The position numbers and the translations under genes are program-made. From positions 1 through 20,892 of the forward strand of contig JAQUUV010000017.1 in NCBI GenBank assembly GCA_028693695.1: DNA of 20,892 nucleotides, given 5' to 3'. The stretch is from Syntrophomonas sp. (GTDB lineage: Bacteria > Bacillota > Syntrophomonadia > Syntrophomonadales > Syntrophomonadaceae). The notes under the pieces were generated by a model. The model made no database searches. It was not told the origin of the DNA and saw only the letters and a program-made list of their open reading frames with translations. Below, piece after piece: positions 7,242 to 14,529 of the stretch (its first letter is position 1; each line of letters starts with the position of its first letter).

Positions 7242-8531
7242 CTAAGATCTTGCACCCAGGTCGGTAATGAATTGTTGAGCAGTTCTGCCGGAACGACCAT
7301 TATGGCCGAGTTCCCATTGAATTGCTTGTCTGCGAAGTTCTTCGCTGGGTATTAAGATACCCCGTTTTTTAGCGAGATCTTCTACAATGTTCAGGTATTG
7401 CTCTTGATTGGGTGTATAGTAGCTGATGCTAATGCCGAAACGATCGGCAAAGGACAGTTTTTCCTGATGAGTATCAGAAATGTATACTTCTTTATTCGAA
7501 CTTTGACGATCACTCCAATTTTCTTTGATCAGATGACGGCGATTGGAGGTAACGTAAATCAACACGTTCTCAGGTTGGGCTTCCAGGCTGCCTTCCAGGC
7601 TGGCTTTGATATATTTGTAATCTACTTCAAAATCTTCAAAGGAAAGGTCGTCGATAAAAAGAATAAACCGTTGTCCACGCTTTCGCAGAGACTGGATAAC
7701 CAGTTTGTAATCGCCCAGCTGCATTTTGCTGAGCTCTACCATGCGCAGACCGTCTTCGTAAAACTTGTTTAACAGCGCTTTGACGGAAGAGGATTTGCCG
7801 GTTCCTTTTTCGCCGTAAAGCAGTACATTGTTGGCCTCTTGGCCGGCAACAAAGGTTCTGGTATTGTTAATCAGCAGCTCTTTTTGATGCTCATAACCGA
7901 CCAGATCATCAAAGCTAATCGGATCGGGTCGATCAATGCCGATCAGGCCATTGTCCCAGCGAAAGGCAACATAACGAGCTAATTGACCACAGGCATGCTG
8001 CTGATAGAAAGCAATCAAGGCAGAATGCTTTTCTTCAAGACCCAGGTTGCTATTCCATACCTCACCTAAGTCATTGATGTGCTGATGATACTGAAGCTGA
8101 AAGTTTGATGCTTCGGTAGGAAGGAAAATATTGTTCCATGGCAGGCTGGCTGCTGGTCCAATTCTTTGCTGGATTTCAGCCCAATCCAATTTGTAAAGAG
8201 CCATGAGAATCTCAAGGTCATGTGACGCGAGCTGTAACAAGTTTTCACTGAGTGAGGAACTTTGCTGTTCACATGCCAAACTGAAAATGTTTTCATCTTC
8301 AACAATGAGCTGCAGGAGATAATTTCGCCAAATATCTCCGCTGATATTTTTGGCCTTCGCAGCCTGGAGAAGCAGATAATAAAAGTCAAAATAAGCCTGC
8401 TCGGATGCGGGCATAGGTGTTGCGTTTTTACTGGTTAGATTCAACAAGATCTGCAAGTGCTGGATTATAGGATGTTTTAACAGGTCCCGATATAGAACTA
8501 GTCGATGTATATTTAAGTTTGATTGCTGCAT
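7242..8531 (-). CDS. DUF815-family AAA+ ATPase
   Basis: A 429-residue cytoplasmic ATPase. An all-alpha N-terminal region (about 1-195) without recognised motifs precedes an AAA+ core: Walker A GEKGTGKS (240-247), Walker B FILFIDDLSFE (289-299), and the sensor-like VTSNRRHLIKENW that marks DUF815 proteins. The family is widespread in Firmicutes and other bacteria; its substrate is not established. ATG at 8531 has GGAGG eight bases upstream. It is 172 bp upstream of the lipid kinase gene on the same strand, with no terminator seen between them, so co-transcription is possible. Confidence 0.88.
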   Translation of the reverse strand: MQQSNLNIHRLVLYRDLLKHPIIQHLQILLNLTSKNATPMPASEQAYFDFYYLLLQAAKAKNISGDIWRNYLLQLIVEDENIFSLACEQQSSSLSENLLQLASHDLEILMALYKLDWAEIQQRIGPAASLPWNNIFLPTEASNFQLQYHQHINDLGEVWNSNLGLEEKHSALIAFYQQHACGQLARYVAFRWDNGLIGIDRPDPISFDDLVGYEHQKELLINNTRTFVAGQEANNVLLYGEKGTGKSSSVKALLNKFYEDGLRMVELSKMQLGDYKLVIQSLRKRGQRFILFIDDLSFEDFEVDYKYIKASLEGSLEAQPENVLIYVTSNRRHLIKENWSDRQSSNKEVYISDTHQEKLSFADRFGISISYYTPNQEQYLNIVEDLAKKRGILIPSEELRRQAIQWELGHNGRSGRTAQQFITDLGARS

Positions 8532-8846
8532 TTCGTTTTTCCTCCACTGTTACTTTTTATAGCCTTTTCGCCTTGAGTGTATCAGAACCAGCGAGTACAT
8601 AAAGAAACCCATGTTATGTCCAATTATAATATCGAGTGTAACTGTGCTGCCGATCAACCCCTAACCTTAAGGCTCAATGTTACACAAATCTGCATATTTA
8701 GTAATAGTTCCCCAATCATTTCCATTTTCCTGCAAAATTACAGGTTTTACAGAAATTTATTGCTGCAACTATAGGTGGGAGCCATTCTGGACCGTTGGTA
8801 TTGGATACGTAGGAGAAAGCGAATGCCTAAAGACCTATTGCAATTT
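8532..8846. other. Gene-poor intergenic stretch
   Basis: AT-rich sequence between the DUF815 gene and the toxin-antitoxin promoter. A 65-codon open frame at 8577-8774 has no ribosome site and no protein-like pattern. No RNA gene, terminator or repeat that I can support. Confidence 0.5.
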
Positions 8847-8877
8847 TTGAATAGCTGTGCTAACTTCAGTATATAAT
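8847..8877 (+). promoter_or_regulatory. Promoter of the Phd/ParE-type toxin-antitoxin operon
   Basis: A consensus -10 TATAAT (8872-8877) with TTGAAT (8847-8852) 19 bases upstream. The start point would fall near 8884, inside the palindrome that follows, as expected for an autorepressed toxin-antitoxin promoter. Confidence 0.55.
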
Positions 8878-8881
8878 AAGA

Positions 8882-8904
8882 GCATAATTAAATCATAATT
8901 ATGC
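8882..8904. promoter_or_regulatory. Palindromic operator for the toxin-antitoxin operon
   Basis: Perfect inverted repeat GCATAATTA-AATCA-TAATTATGC: nine-base arms around a five-base centre. It sits just after the -10 box and 16 bases before the antitoxin start. Phd/YefM antitoxins bind such palindromes as dimers and repress their own operon; binding here is inferred from position and symmetry. Confidence 0.65.
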
Positions 8905-8920
8905 ACGGGAGTGATTGATA

Positions 8921-9190
8921 ATGATCATTAAACCTACAACTGCACTGAGGACAGAGCTTGGTGAAATAACGAGAATATGTAAAGAAAAGTCTGAACCTGT
9001 TTATTTGACTAAAAATGGTGAGGGCGAGTTGGTTGTAATGAGCATTGCTGCATTTGAACGCCGAGAAGCAATGCTAAACCTAAGAGCCAAACTGTTAGAG
9101 GCTGAAAAACAACGTCTTAGCGGCGCACCAACCTACACAACCAATGAGGTGAGAGAATATATCAAAGGTCTGCACAATGAGCAAGTATAA
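8921..9190 (+). CDS. Phd/YefM-family antitoxin
   Basis: An 89-residue antitoxin. The N-terminal DNA-binding/dimer part shows the family pattern LRTELGEITRICKEKSEPVYLTKNGEGELVVMSIAAFE written as helix, YLTKNG turn and VVMS strand (about 10-47). The C-terminal half is a charged helix that would wrap the toxin. ATG at 8921 is preferred over the TTG six bases upstream because GGGAGTG (8907-8913) then sits seven bases away. It overlaps the toxin start by 14 bases, so the two are translationally linked. The palindrome at 8882-8904 suggests autoregulation. Confidence 0.85.
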   Translation: MIIKPTTALRTELGEITRICKEKSEPVYLTKNGEGELVVMSIAAFERREAMLNLRAKLLEAEKQRLSGAPTYTTNEVREYIKGLHNEQV

Positions 9191-9479
9191 GGTTACGATA
9201 TTACAGATTGCTCGTGAAGACATTGGGGAAATATACTTCTACATTGCAGTAGACAGTCCGAAATCGGCCTTAGCAATGACCGACAAGATTACTGAAAAAA
9301 TTGATACGCTTGCAGAACTTCCACTCATCGGTAAAATCGTACCGGATAATGAGTTGGCAAAACAGGAATACCGTATGCTGATTATCGACAGTTACATCGC
9401 TTTTTATAAGGTGATTGATAACGAGATCGTGGTGTACAGACTTCATGGAATGCGGGATTATCCCGATTTAATAAAATAA
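9177..9479 (+). CDS. ParE/RelE-superfamily toxin
   Basis: A 100-residue toxin. It has the ParE/RelE plan: an opening strand (KYKVTILQIAREDIGEIYFYI), an amphipathic helical pair (about 17-50), PLIGKIVPDNELAKQEYRML, then the strands LIIDSYIAFYKVIDNEIVVYRLHGMRDY. The closing RLHGMRDY is typical of ParE-like plasmid-stabilisation proteins. Members poison gyrase or cleave mRNA on ribosomes; which target applies is not visible. It overlaps the antitoxin gene by 14 bases. Confidence 0.85.
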   Translation: MSKYKVTILQIAREDIGEIYFYIAVDSPKSALAMTDKITEKIDTLAELPLIGKIVPDNELAKQEYRMLIIDSYIAFYKVIDNEIVVYRLHGMRDYPDLIK

Positions 9480-9711
9480 TGCAGAATAAATTCTCCGCTG
9501 TAATGTGTCAATAGTTTTTTTGCAGTAACATCACCTTTTCCTCAATATTCAAGCTATCCTCTTTGCATTGATGTAGAACAATACGTGACTGGATGAAAAT
9601 TTTATAGCCAGCATTATTGCAATTAAATGCCGATAAAAGGATCTGTTTTTTATTGTCTGAATTAACAGCTTTATGAGGCATATATTGAATCCGGAAGCTG
9701 AGATATAACGC

Positions 9712-9960
9712 CTACCCCCTGACCTTTTCTATTATCTTTTTTCTCGTTTGGGGATTAAAGTCCTCCCAGTACCAATGTCTAAAGAACTCCACTCTGAACT
9801 CAGCGGGAGAAATACCTGGCATTTTCTCAAGAATTGCCGCCCGGGTTATGGATCTGGCCATATCAAACATAGATGCTCCCATAAACAGCGTTTCGATCTC
9901 ACCCTTCTGCTTCATCAGCTCTAATAATTTCTTTTCTGCCGCCGAACTAGTATCATTCAT
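9712..9960 (-). CDS. Small hypothetical partner of a nucleotidyltransferase
   Basis: An 82-residue protein of mainly helical character. The pattern FDMARSITRAAILEKMPGIS followed by RVEFFRHWYWEDF resembles small proteins often encoded with stand-alone NTase-fold genes; I cannot name a family with certainty. Its ATG overlaps the end of the NTase gene by eight bases on the same strand, so the two form a two-gene unit, possibly toxin-antitoxin-like. No signal peptide or membrane segment is visible. Confidence 0.65.
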   Translation of the reverse strand: MNDTSSAAEKKLLELMKQKGEIETLFMGASMFDMARSITRAAILEKMPGISPAEFRVEFFRHWYWEDFNPQTRKKIIEKVRG

Positions 9961-10510
9961 GTTTCAGTACCTCCCATAAATGCCCGATACCCAATTCTTT
10001 GGCCCAATAGCCAATGTATTCCCGATCCAGCTTATCCCCCCGATGGGTAACTATACTGGTTACATCCCTCATTTGAAGTTCTGAAACACTTTCCTTAGCC
10101 CAGAACAACTTCGAAATAATTAAATCCTCAGGACTTACTACCCACAGGGGAAAATCCATGACCTGCTTTCTCACTCTACGCTGGAATTCCAGCTTCCTGT
10201 AAGGGCTATCCTTTCGGATAATAAAGTCGACTTTGACCACCGCCTGATAGTGGATGATATTAAACATTCCTTGGAGACTAACTGCCTCCATTGCATCATC
10301 TTCATCTATATAAAAATCTCCGGCAAAAGCTTCAACCACTCTGGGCACCTGTTCACCGACCAGCTCAATTACAATGTCAATATCCCTGGTCATGCGGGGT
10401 TGCGCGAAAAAACTGGCCGCTACCGAGCCGGATAACATGTAGAGTATCCCCAATTTGTCCAATCTTTCTGTCACCAGTCTCAGTATTTCTATCTCCACTG
10501 GCAAATCCAT
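9953..10510 (-). CDS. Stand-alone nucleotidyltransferase-fold protein
   Basis: A 185-residue NTase-superfamily protein. The nucleotide-binding GS is in LYMLSGSVAASFF and the metal-binding acidic pair is RDIDIVIEL, about 17 residues later; a third acidic strand (VVKVDFIIR) and the C-terminal SPEDLIISKLFWAKES follow, as in AbiEii/DUF6036-like NTases. These are often antitoxin or toxin halves of two-gene systems. ATG at 10510 with AGGGTG six bases upstream is preferred to the GTG at 10519. The 82-residue gene overlaps its end. The catalytic residues look intact. Confidence 0.78.
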   Translation of the reverse strand: MDLPVEIEILRLVTERLDKLGILYMLSGSVAASFFAQPRMTRDIDIVIELVGEQVPRVVEAFAGDFYIDEDDAMEAVSLQGMFNIIHYQAVVKVDFIIRKDSPYRKLEFQRRVRKQVMDFPLWVVSPEDLIISKLFWAKESVSELQMRDVTSIVTHRGDKLDREYIGYWAKELGIGHLWEVLKHE

Positions 10511-10691
10511 ACAAATCACCCTGCCTTAATAGCCATAAACTACCTGACTATACCGATATCATGCTCATTTTACCATAAATATTTGTATTATTATCGATTT
10601 ATGCAATCGGTTTTGTATCCAGATATTGATATAGGTGAAGATAAACTGTAATTATTTTACATTTTAATGTGCATAGCGTATTTCTCTCGGG

Positions 10692-10697
10692 TATAAT
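10692..10697 (+). promoter_or_regulatory. Probable -10 box of the MNT-HEPN operon
   Basis: TATAAT in the right position for a start near 10704, about 25 bases before the MNT ATG. No good -35 hexamer at 16-18 bases. If used, it rules out the earlier GTG at 10669 as start codon. Confidence 0.4.
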
Positions 10698-10728
10698 AGT
10701 GTATAGGATTAGGGAAGGTGGGTGCGAA

Positions 10729-11097
10729 ATGTCTCAGAAACAAAGTGTCGAAGATTCTCAGGCGTTTCGTGCCATGCGTGAACACCTGATGAGATTAGAG
10801 GAAAAGGATAAACAGGAACATTACCAAAAAGCTTTACAGACGGCTAAGAATTTGGCTGCCATGCTGAAGGAGCATTATAAGGTAAAAGCAGTTTATCTTT
10901 ATGGTTCTCTGGCTTGGGGTGGATTTAATGATAATTCGGATATCGATTTATATTTGGCGGGCTTTGAGGGGAACTACTGGCGGGCTTATAGCGAAGCAGA
11001 AGCAATGGCTTCACCCATTTGCGTCAGCCTGGCGTGTGAGGAAAATTGTTTTGCTACTCTGAAGGCCAAGGTTATGGAGAAGGGGGTATTATTGTGA
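10729..11097 (+). CDS. MNT-domain nucleotidyltransferase antitoxin
   Basis: A 122-residue minimal nucleotidyltransferase. The motif GSX10DXD is exact (GSLAWGGFNDNSDID, about residues 59-73), preceded by a helical N-terminus rich in charged residues. MNT proteins paired with HEPN toxins are known to AMPylate a tyrosine of the toxin and so silence it. ATG at 10729 is chosen because a purine-rich GGGAAGGTGGG lies just upstream and the -10 box is after the alternative GTG. Its stop overlaps the HEPN start (GTGA), so the two are coupled. Confidence 0.82.
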   Translation: MSQKQSVEDSQAFRAMREHLMRLEEKDKQEHYQKALQTAKNLAAMLKEHYKVKAVYLYGSLAWGGFNDNSDIDLYLAGFEGNYWRAYSEAEAMASPICVSLACEENCFATLKAKVMEKGVLL

Positions 11098-11606
11098 TAA
11101 GCAGGGTTGAATATCTTACCCTGAAGGCACGGGTAGATGAAGAGCTTGATAATATTAAGCGGCTGGAGACGACATTGAAAAAGCTTAGGCTTTTCCCCAA
11201 GATACAGACTGATAACATAAATGGTCTATCTATGGATGATGAGATTTCCTGTAGGGTGATTGGCTCCTATCTGCATGATTACTATTGCGGATTAGAGCGA
11301 ATATTTGTTTACTTTGCCAAGAGTTTCGGGGAAACCTTACCTACCGGTAATCAGTGGCATAAGGATCTGCTAGAGGAAATGACTCTTAGTATATCGGGTG
11401 TTCGAATAGCGGTAATAAGCAAGAAGACTATGTTACAGCTAGATGAGCTGCGCGGGTTTAGACATGTATTTCGTAATGCTTATGGATTCAATATAGACTC
11501 CGCGAAAGAGCAGCAACTGCTAGCTAATCTATCAGATATATCTACTGCAGTTAAGAAAGATATTACTGTTTTTTTCAAGCAAATGGATAAGTTAGTATTA
11601 TTATAA
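11094..11606 (+). CDS. HEPN (HepT-like) toxin partner of the MNT protein
   Basis: A 170-residue all-helical protein of the HepT-like group, encoded directly after the MNT gene. Features are a long charged helix (about 1-35), HDYYCGLERIFVYFAK (about 61-76) and the motif region LRGFRHVFRNAYGF near the C-terminus (Arg123 to Tyr130). HEPN RNases use RX4-6H; here the residue four after Arg123 is Asn128 instead of His, with Tyr130 retained in the place of the tyrosine that MNT AMPylates. The start is GTG at 11094, overlapping the MNT stop, with GGAGAAGGGGG upstream. Family and pairing are clear; RNase activity is uncertain. Confidence 0.75.
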   Translation: MISRVEYLTLKARVDEELDNIKRLETTLKKLRLFPKIQTDNINGLSMDDEISCRVIGSYLHDYYCGLERIFVYFAKSFGETLPTGNQWHKDLLEEMTLSISGVRIAVISKKTMLQLDELRGFRHVFRNAYGFNIDSAKEQQLLANLSDISTAVKKDITVFFKQMDKLVLL

Positions 11607-11647
11607 CCAACCAATGTAAGTCAAGAAAACACGAAATCTCTACGAAG

Positions 11648-12859
11648 CTAGAGGGGTAGGCGATTCAGGCTGGCCTGCACCAGTAGTCGCATGCTTATCC
11701 AGTAATTACGCTCCGACCGGGAGGGTGCTGACTTGATCCGCAAACGGCAGGTCTTTTCCGAAACCCACCAGTCGCAACCCAGTTTGCCCCGCTCCATGTT
11801 CCTTTCTATCTCGCCGATGATCTTGGGACTCCAGCTTTTACGGCGGGCATAAGCCAGAACCCGATCAACTAAGACCTGGTAGGCGGGATGCAGAAAAGAC
11901 TGGCTCTCCTGCTCATAATCCAGATCCAGGACCGGTATCACCCCCATCAACTCCTGAGTCATGTCAGTAAGCAAGTCTTGTTCTTCGTTGGATGAACCTA
12001 TGTAAAGGTAGTACAGGCAGGCGGTATGTTCTTGCCACGAACGGCGTAATATCCTGCCCAGCCTCTGAATGCGCTGCCGGCTGCTGCTGGTGGAAGAAGC
12101 AATTATACCCACATCGGTTTCCGGCACATTCAAGCCTTCATCCAGAGCCCGGCAACTCACCAGAATGCGGATTTCCGAGTCCTGATACTTACGCAGGATA
12201 TTTTTTCTGCTTCCCTCATCCATTTCCGAATGATAACGTCCCACCTGTCCGGGAAATAGTAACTGCAACTGCTCATAGAGAGCTTCTGCCACTTCAATTC
12301 TCTCATTAAATATCAATACTTTCGAAGTCTGCGGAATCCGGGTGAGCAGGTTCTTTACACAACTTATCCGGGACTCGGCCCGGTAAACCACATCTTTGCG
12401 CTTGATAGCCAGGACGAGCACCAATCGGGCCAGACCCGATACGTTAGAATCCTCAGCCACTTGGGCCAATTGCTCCAGGGTGGCAAAAAACCGCTGGCTG
12501 CTTAAGCCAATCAGGAAAGGACAGCACTGCATGAGTTTTTCCAGAGCATGGATAAGCTGATCACTTAATTCCAGATACTGTTCTTCTTCGTACTGGCTAA
12601 ACTTCAACTTCAGATTGAAAATAGAGAAGGAACTGATAATATTAGCATTCAAAGCATCAACAAAGCCATATTTGAATATCTCAGGTCCCAGCGCGGGAAC
12701 CATTTTCTCATTAAAGGCGGGTGTTTCCGGAGTGGCCGATAAGCCCAGTGAGTAGTAGCGCAGAGAGGGTACCCCGACGGGGATTTGAGCCATAAAATCA
12801 AATATATGTGAATTTTCCGGGCTGCTATAATGGTGACATTCATCAGCGATAAGCAGTAT
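11648..12859 (-). pseudogene. Truncated copy of a superfamily II helicase gene (3' two-thirds)
   Basis: Same length and, by eye, about 97% identical at DNA level to bases 16857-18068 of the full helicase gene, with no gap and the same stop position. The proteins differ at 12 positions by eye. It keeps motif II (DECHH), III (SATPE), V and VI, but homology ends abruptly at 12859 and the N-terminus with Walker A is missing. An open frame could begin at a GTG (12874) but has no ribosome site. In motif VI the copy reads RRSWQEH against RRSGQEH in the full gene. It is convergent with the MNT-HEPN operon, only 41 bases from its stop. Probably non-functional and a product of segmental duplication. 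Confidence 0.85.
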
Positions 12860-13071
12860 CCCTTTGCTTCCCACTGCTTGGAACTATCGATATTGGGCAT
12901 AGGCGGTATAGGTAGGGCAAATATTTAAGCAGTAAAATAAACAGGCATAAATAGCGTAATATCAAAATATCTCTTTGCTCTCCAGCATTAACTTACCAGG
13001 GTATTATGTATTAGTGACCAACAATCGGTGTCCTTTGACGCTACACACAATATTGTGTGGCTATAAGTAAA
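12860..13071. other. Junction beyond the truncated helicase copy, with a 16-bp palindrome
   Basis: AT-rich, without a gene. The perfect palindrome CACACAATATTGTGTG lies at 13044-13059, just after the stop of the HsdR-N-like gene on the minus strand. It lacks a T-run, so it is more a protein-binding or weak-stop candidate than a proven terminator. Confidence 0.5.
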
Positions 13072-13962
13072 TTATTTAATGATCCTATTTATTTTTAAAG
13101 GAAGAAACATTTCATCTTTATTTTCCATTATTTTCCCATCCAATCTACACCCTATGCTTACATAAAATAATACATCACAAAATTGAATTTCAATTATTGC
13201 ATCATTCAATGGTTCTTTTAAAGTATTAAAAACATCATCGGAAATTTCATTTTTTAGTTGTAAAAATACTTCATGGTTGAAATCAAATGAGACACAATAT
13301 GTAGTTTCATCTTCCTTAATACCGGTAGTGAAGGTATATAAATCATTGTCTAGCTTACTAATAGATGCTATTGGTACCCCAGGAAAAATAAGTTCTTTAA
13401 ATGTATCGAAACCCAATCGTTTCAAGTGTAAACCGAAGTCTTTGCTTAAATTTCGATTACTATTTTGATATAGTTTTTCTGGAGATAATAATTTCTTCAA
13501 TTCTGCCCAATAAGATGGTAATAATCTAATATCAAAATGTAACACAGGTTTGTACTCACATACATGATATAGTAAAAATTCTTTTCCATTACACAAGGCA
13601 TAATATAACGCTCTAACTTCACTATGTATGGCATATGAGTAAGCCTGTTCTACGTGTTTCGTATTTAAAATATCTTGGTTAGGTGCCTTTGCCTCCATTA
13701 TCCAACTCGGTTCACCATTTATTTCCATTATATAATCAGGTATAATATATATTTTCTTTTTTTGACTACCAATTGAAACAAATGGGTGTAAAAGCTTTCT
13801 ACTGCGAATTATTCTATTATTCGCGTCTGAAGCATAACCCAATGCTCTGATAATTGGGAAAACAATCTCTTCACGAACTGAGTCTTCACCGTATTCAGAA
13901 TTATTTAGCACATCATAATTGAAATCTTTCAACACATTAAAACGCATTTCTTTTTTCATCAT
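13072..13962 (-). CDS. Orphan HsdR-N-type PD-(D/E)XK nuclease
   Basis: A 296-residue protein like the N-terminal nuclease domain of type I restriction subunit HsdR, without helicase motors. A leading acidic residue pair (RYEE-type, here SVREEIVFP, Glu31-32) is followed by PD (75-76), then EAK (90-92), and an HsdR-like QAYSYA (106-111): together the catalytic PD-(D/E)XK plus QxxxY pattern. No HsdM or HsdS gene is in the window. ATG at 13962 has GAGGTG about ten bases upstream. It is the last gene of the cassette lying between the two helicase copies. It is strongly AT-rich compared with the helicase genes, suggesting separate acquisition. Role: DNA cleavage in defence is likely but inferred. 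Confidence 0.75.
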   Translation of the reverse strand: MMKKEMRFNVLKDFNYDVLNNSEYGEDSVREEIVFPIIRALGYASDANNRIIRSRKLLHPFVSIGSQKKKIYIIPDYIMEINGEPSWIMEAKAPNQDILNTKHVEQAYSYAIHSEVRALYYALCNGKEFLLYHVCEYKPVLHFDIRLLPSYWAELKKLLSPEKLYQNSNRNLSKDFGLHLKRLGFDTFKELIFPGVPIASISKLDNDLYTFTTGIKEDETTYCVSFDFNHEVFLQLKNEISDDVFNTLKEPLNDAIIEIQFCDVLFYVSIGCRLDGKIMENKDEMFLPLKINRIIK

Positions 13963-14049
13963 TTATTTGTTTTCACCTCGCTGTTTTTCGATCAACTAGA
14001 ATTACCATTAAAGACAAACTTAGTTCCCAAGCACATCTCAACAGTTTTT

Positions 14050-14529
14050 TCACCTTACCCTACTCATTAAAAATCTCATACAAGCAGAAGGTTCCTCCTT
14101 GGGGATTCCAATGAAGGTCGCTAAAATTGCTACATCGTAATATTCACGCCACTCTGCGCTGATGCCTAGATCGTGATGGTGAGTATTAATTTACTGGGCA
14201 GCTGTTTCAATACTTTCACACATAACCTTCTGAATAGACCACAGGGGAACAATCCTACCCCGGGCCTTGCTGGCCTGCATTTCAGAATGAAGAATACACC
14301 CATGATCGCCTTCCACTGTCAGACCAATGACCTCCCCCACCTGGGGCTGGGAGGGCAATGAAATTTGTTGTACTCTATTCGCATCCGGTAGCTGAAGCTA
14401 TAACTGAATACTGCCAATTTCCCCGGATATAATGGCGGATTTTTCCGTCTCTGCGCCGTGGACAAAGTTTTCTTAAAGTCTCCTTACTACGAGCTCCATA
14501 TCCGAATGAAAGGTATCCTCTGTACTACA
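14050..14529 (-). pseudogene. Decayed reading frame continuing in frame after the HEPN-type gene
   Basis: Directly after the TAA of the 584-codon gene, the same frame remains protein-like for about 160 codons but is broken by TAA (14475-14473), TAG (14400-14398) and TAA (14193-14191), and ends at TGA (14052-14050). Stretches such as QPQVGEVIGLTVEGDHG, LHSEMQASKARGRIVPLW and LGISAEWREYYDVAILATF look like real protein. It is richer in G+C than the gene before it. Either a lost C-terminal extension or, more likely, a separate dead gene whose frame matches by chance. I do not recognise the family. Confidence 0.5.

Noticed and set aside
8577..8774. A 65-codon open frame between the DUF815 gene and the toxin-antitoxin operon
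   Set aside because: No ribosome site, no protein-like pattern, and AT-rich intergenic character.
8915..8920. TTG as start of the antitoxin
   Set aside because: Only one base from the GGGAGTG ribosome site; ATG at 8921 has proper spacing.
12860..12900. Extension of the truncated helicase copy to a working start
   Set aside because: Homology stops at 12859, the GTG at 12874 lacks a ribosome site, and Walker A is absent.
14173..14361. A 62-codon plus-strand frame
   Set aside because: It is antisense to the more protein-like decayed frame on the minus strand and has no ribosome site.
14050..14529. Stop-codon readthrough or recoding extending the HEPN-type protein
   Set aside because: It would need readthrough of TAA, TAA, TAG and TAA in a row with no recoding signal seen; decay is far simpler.
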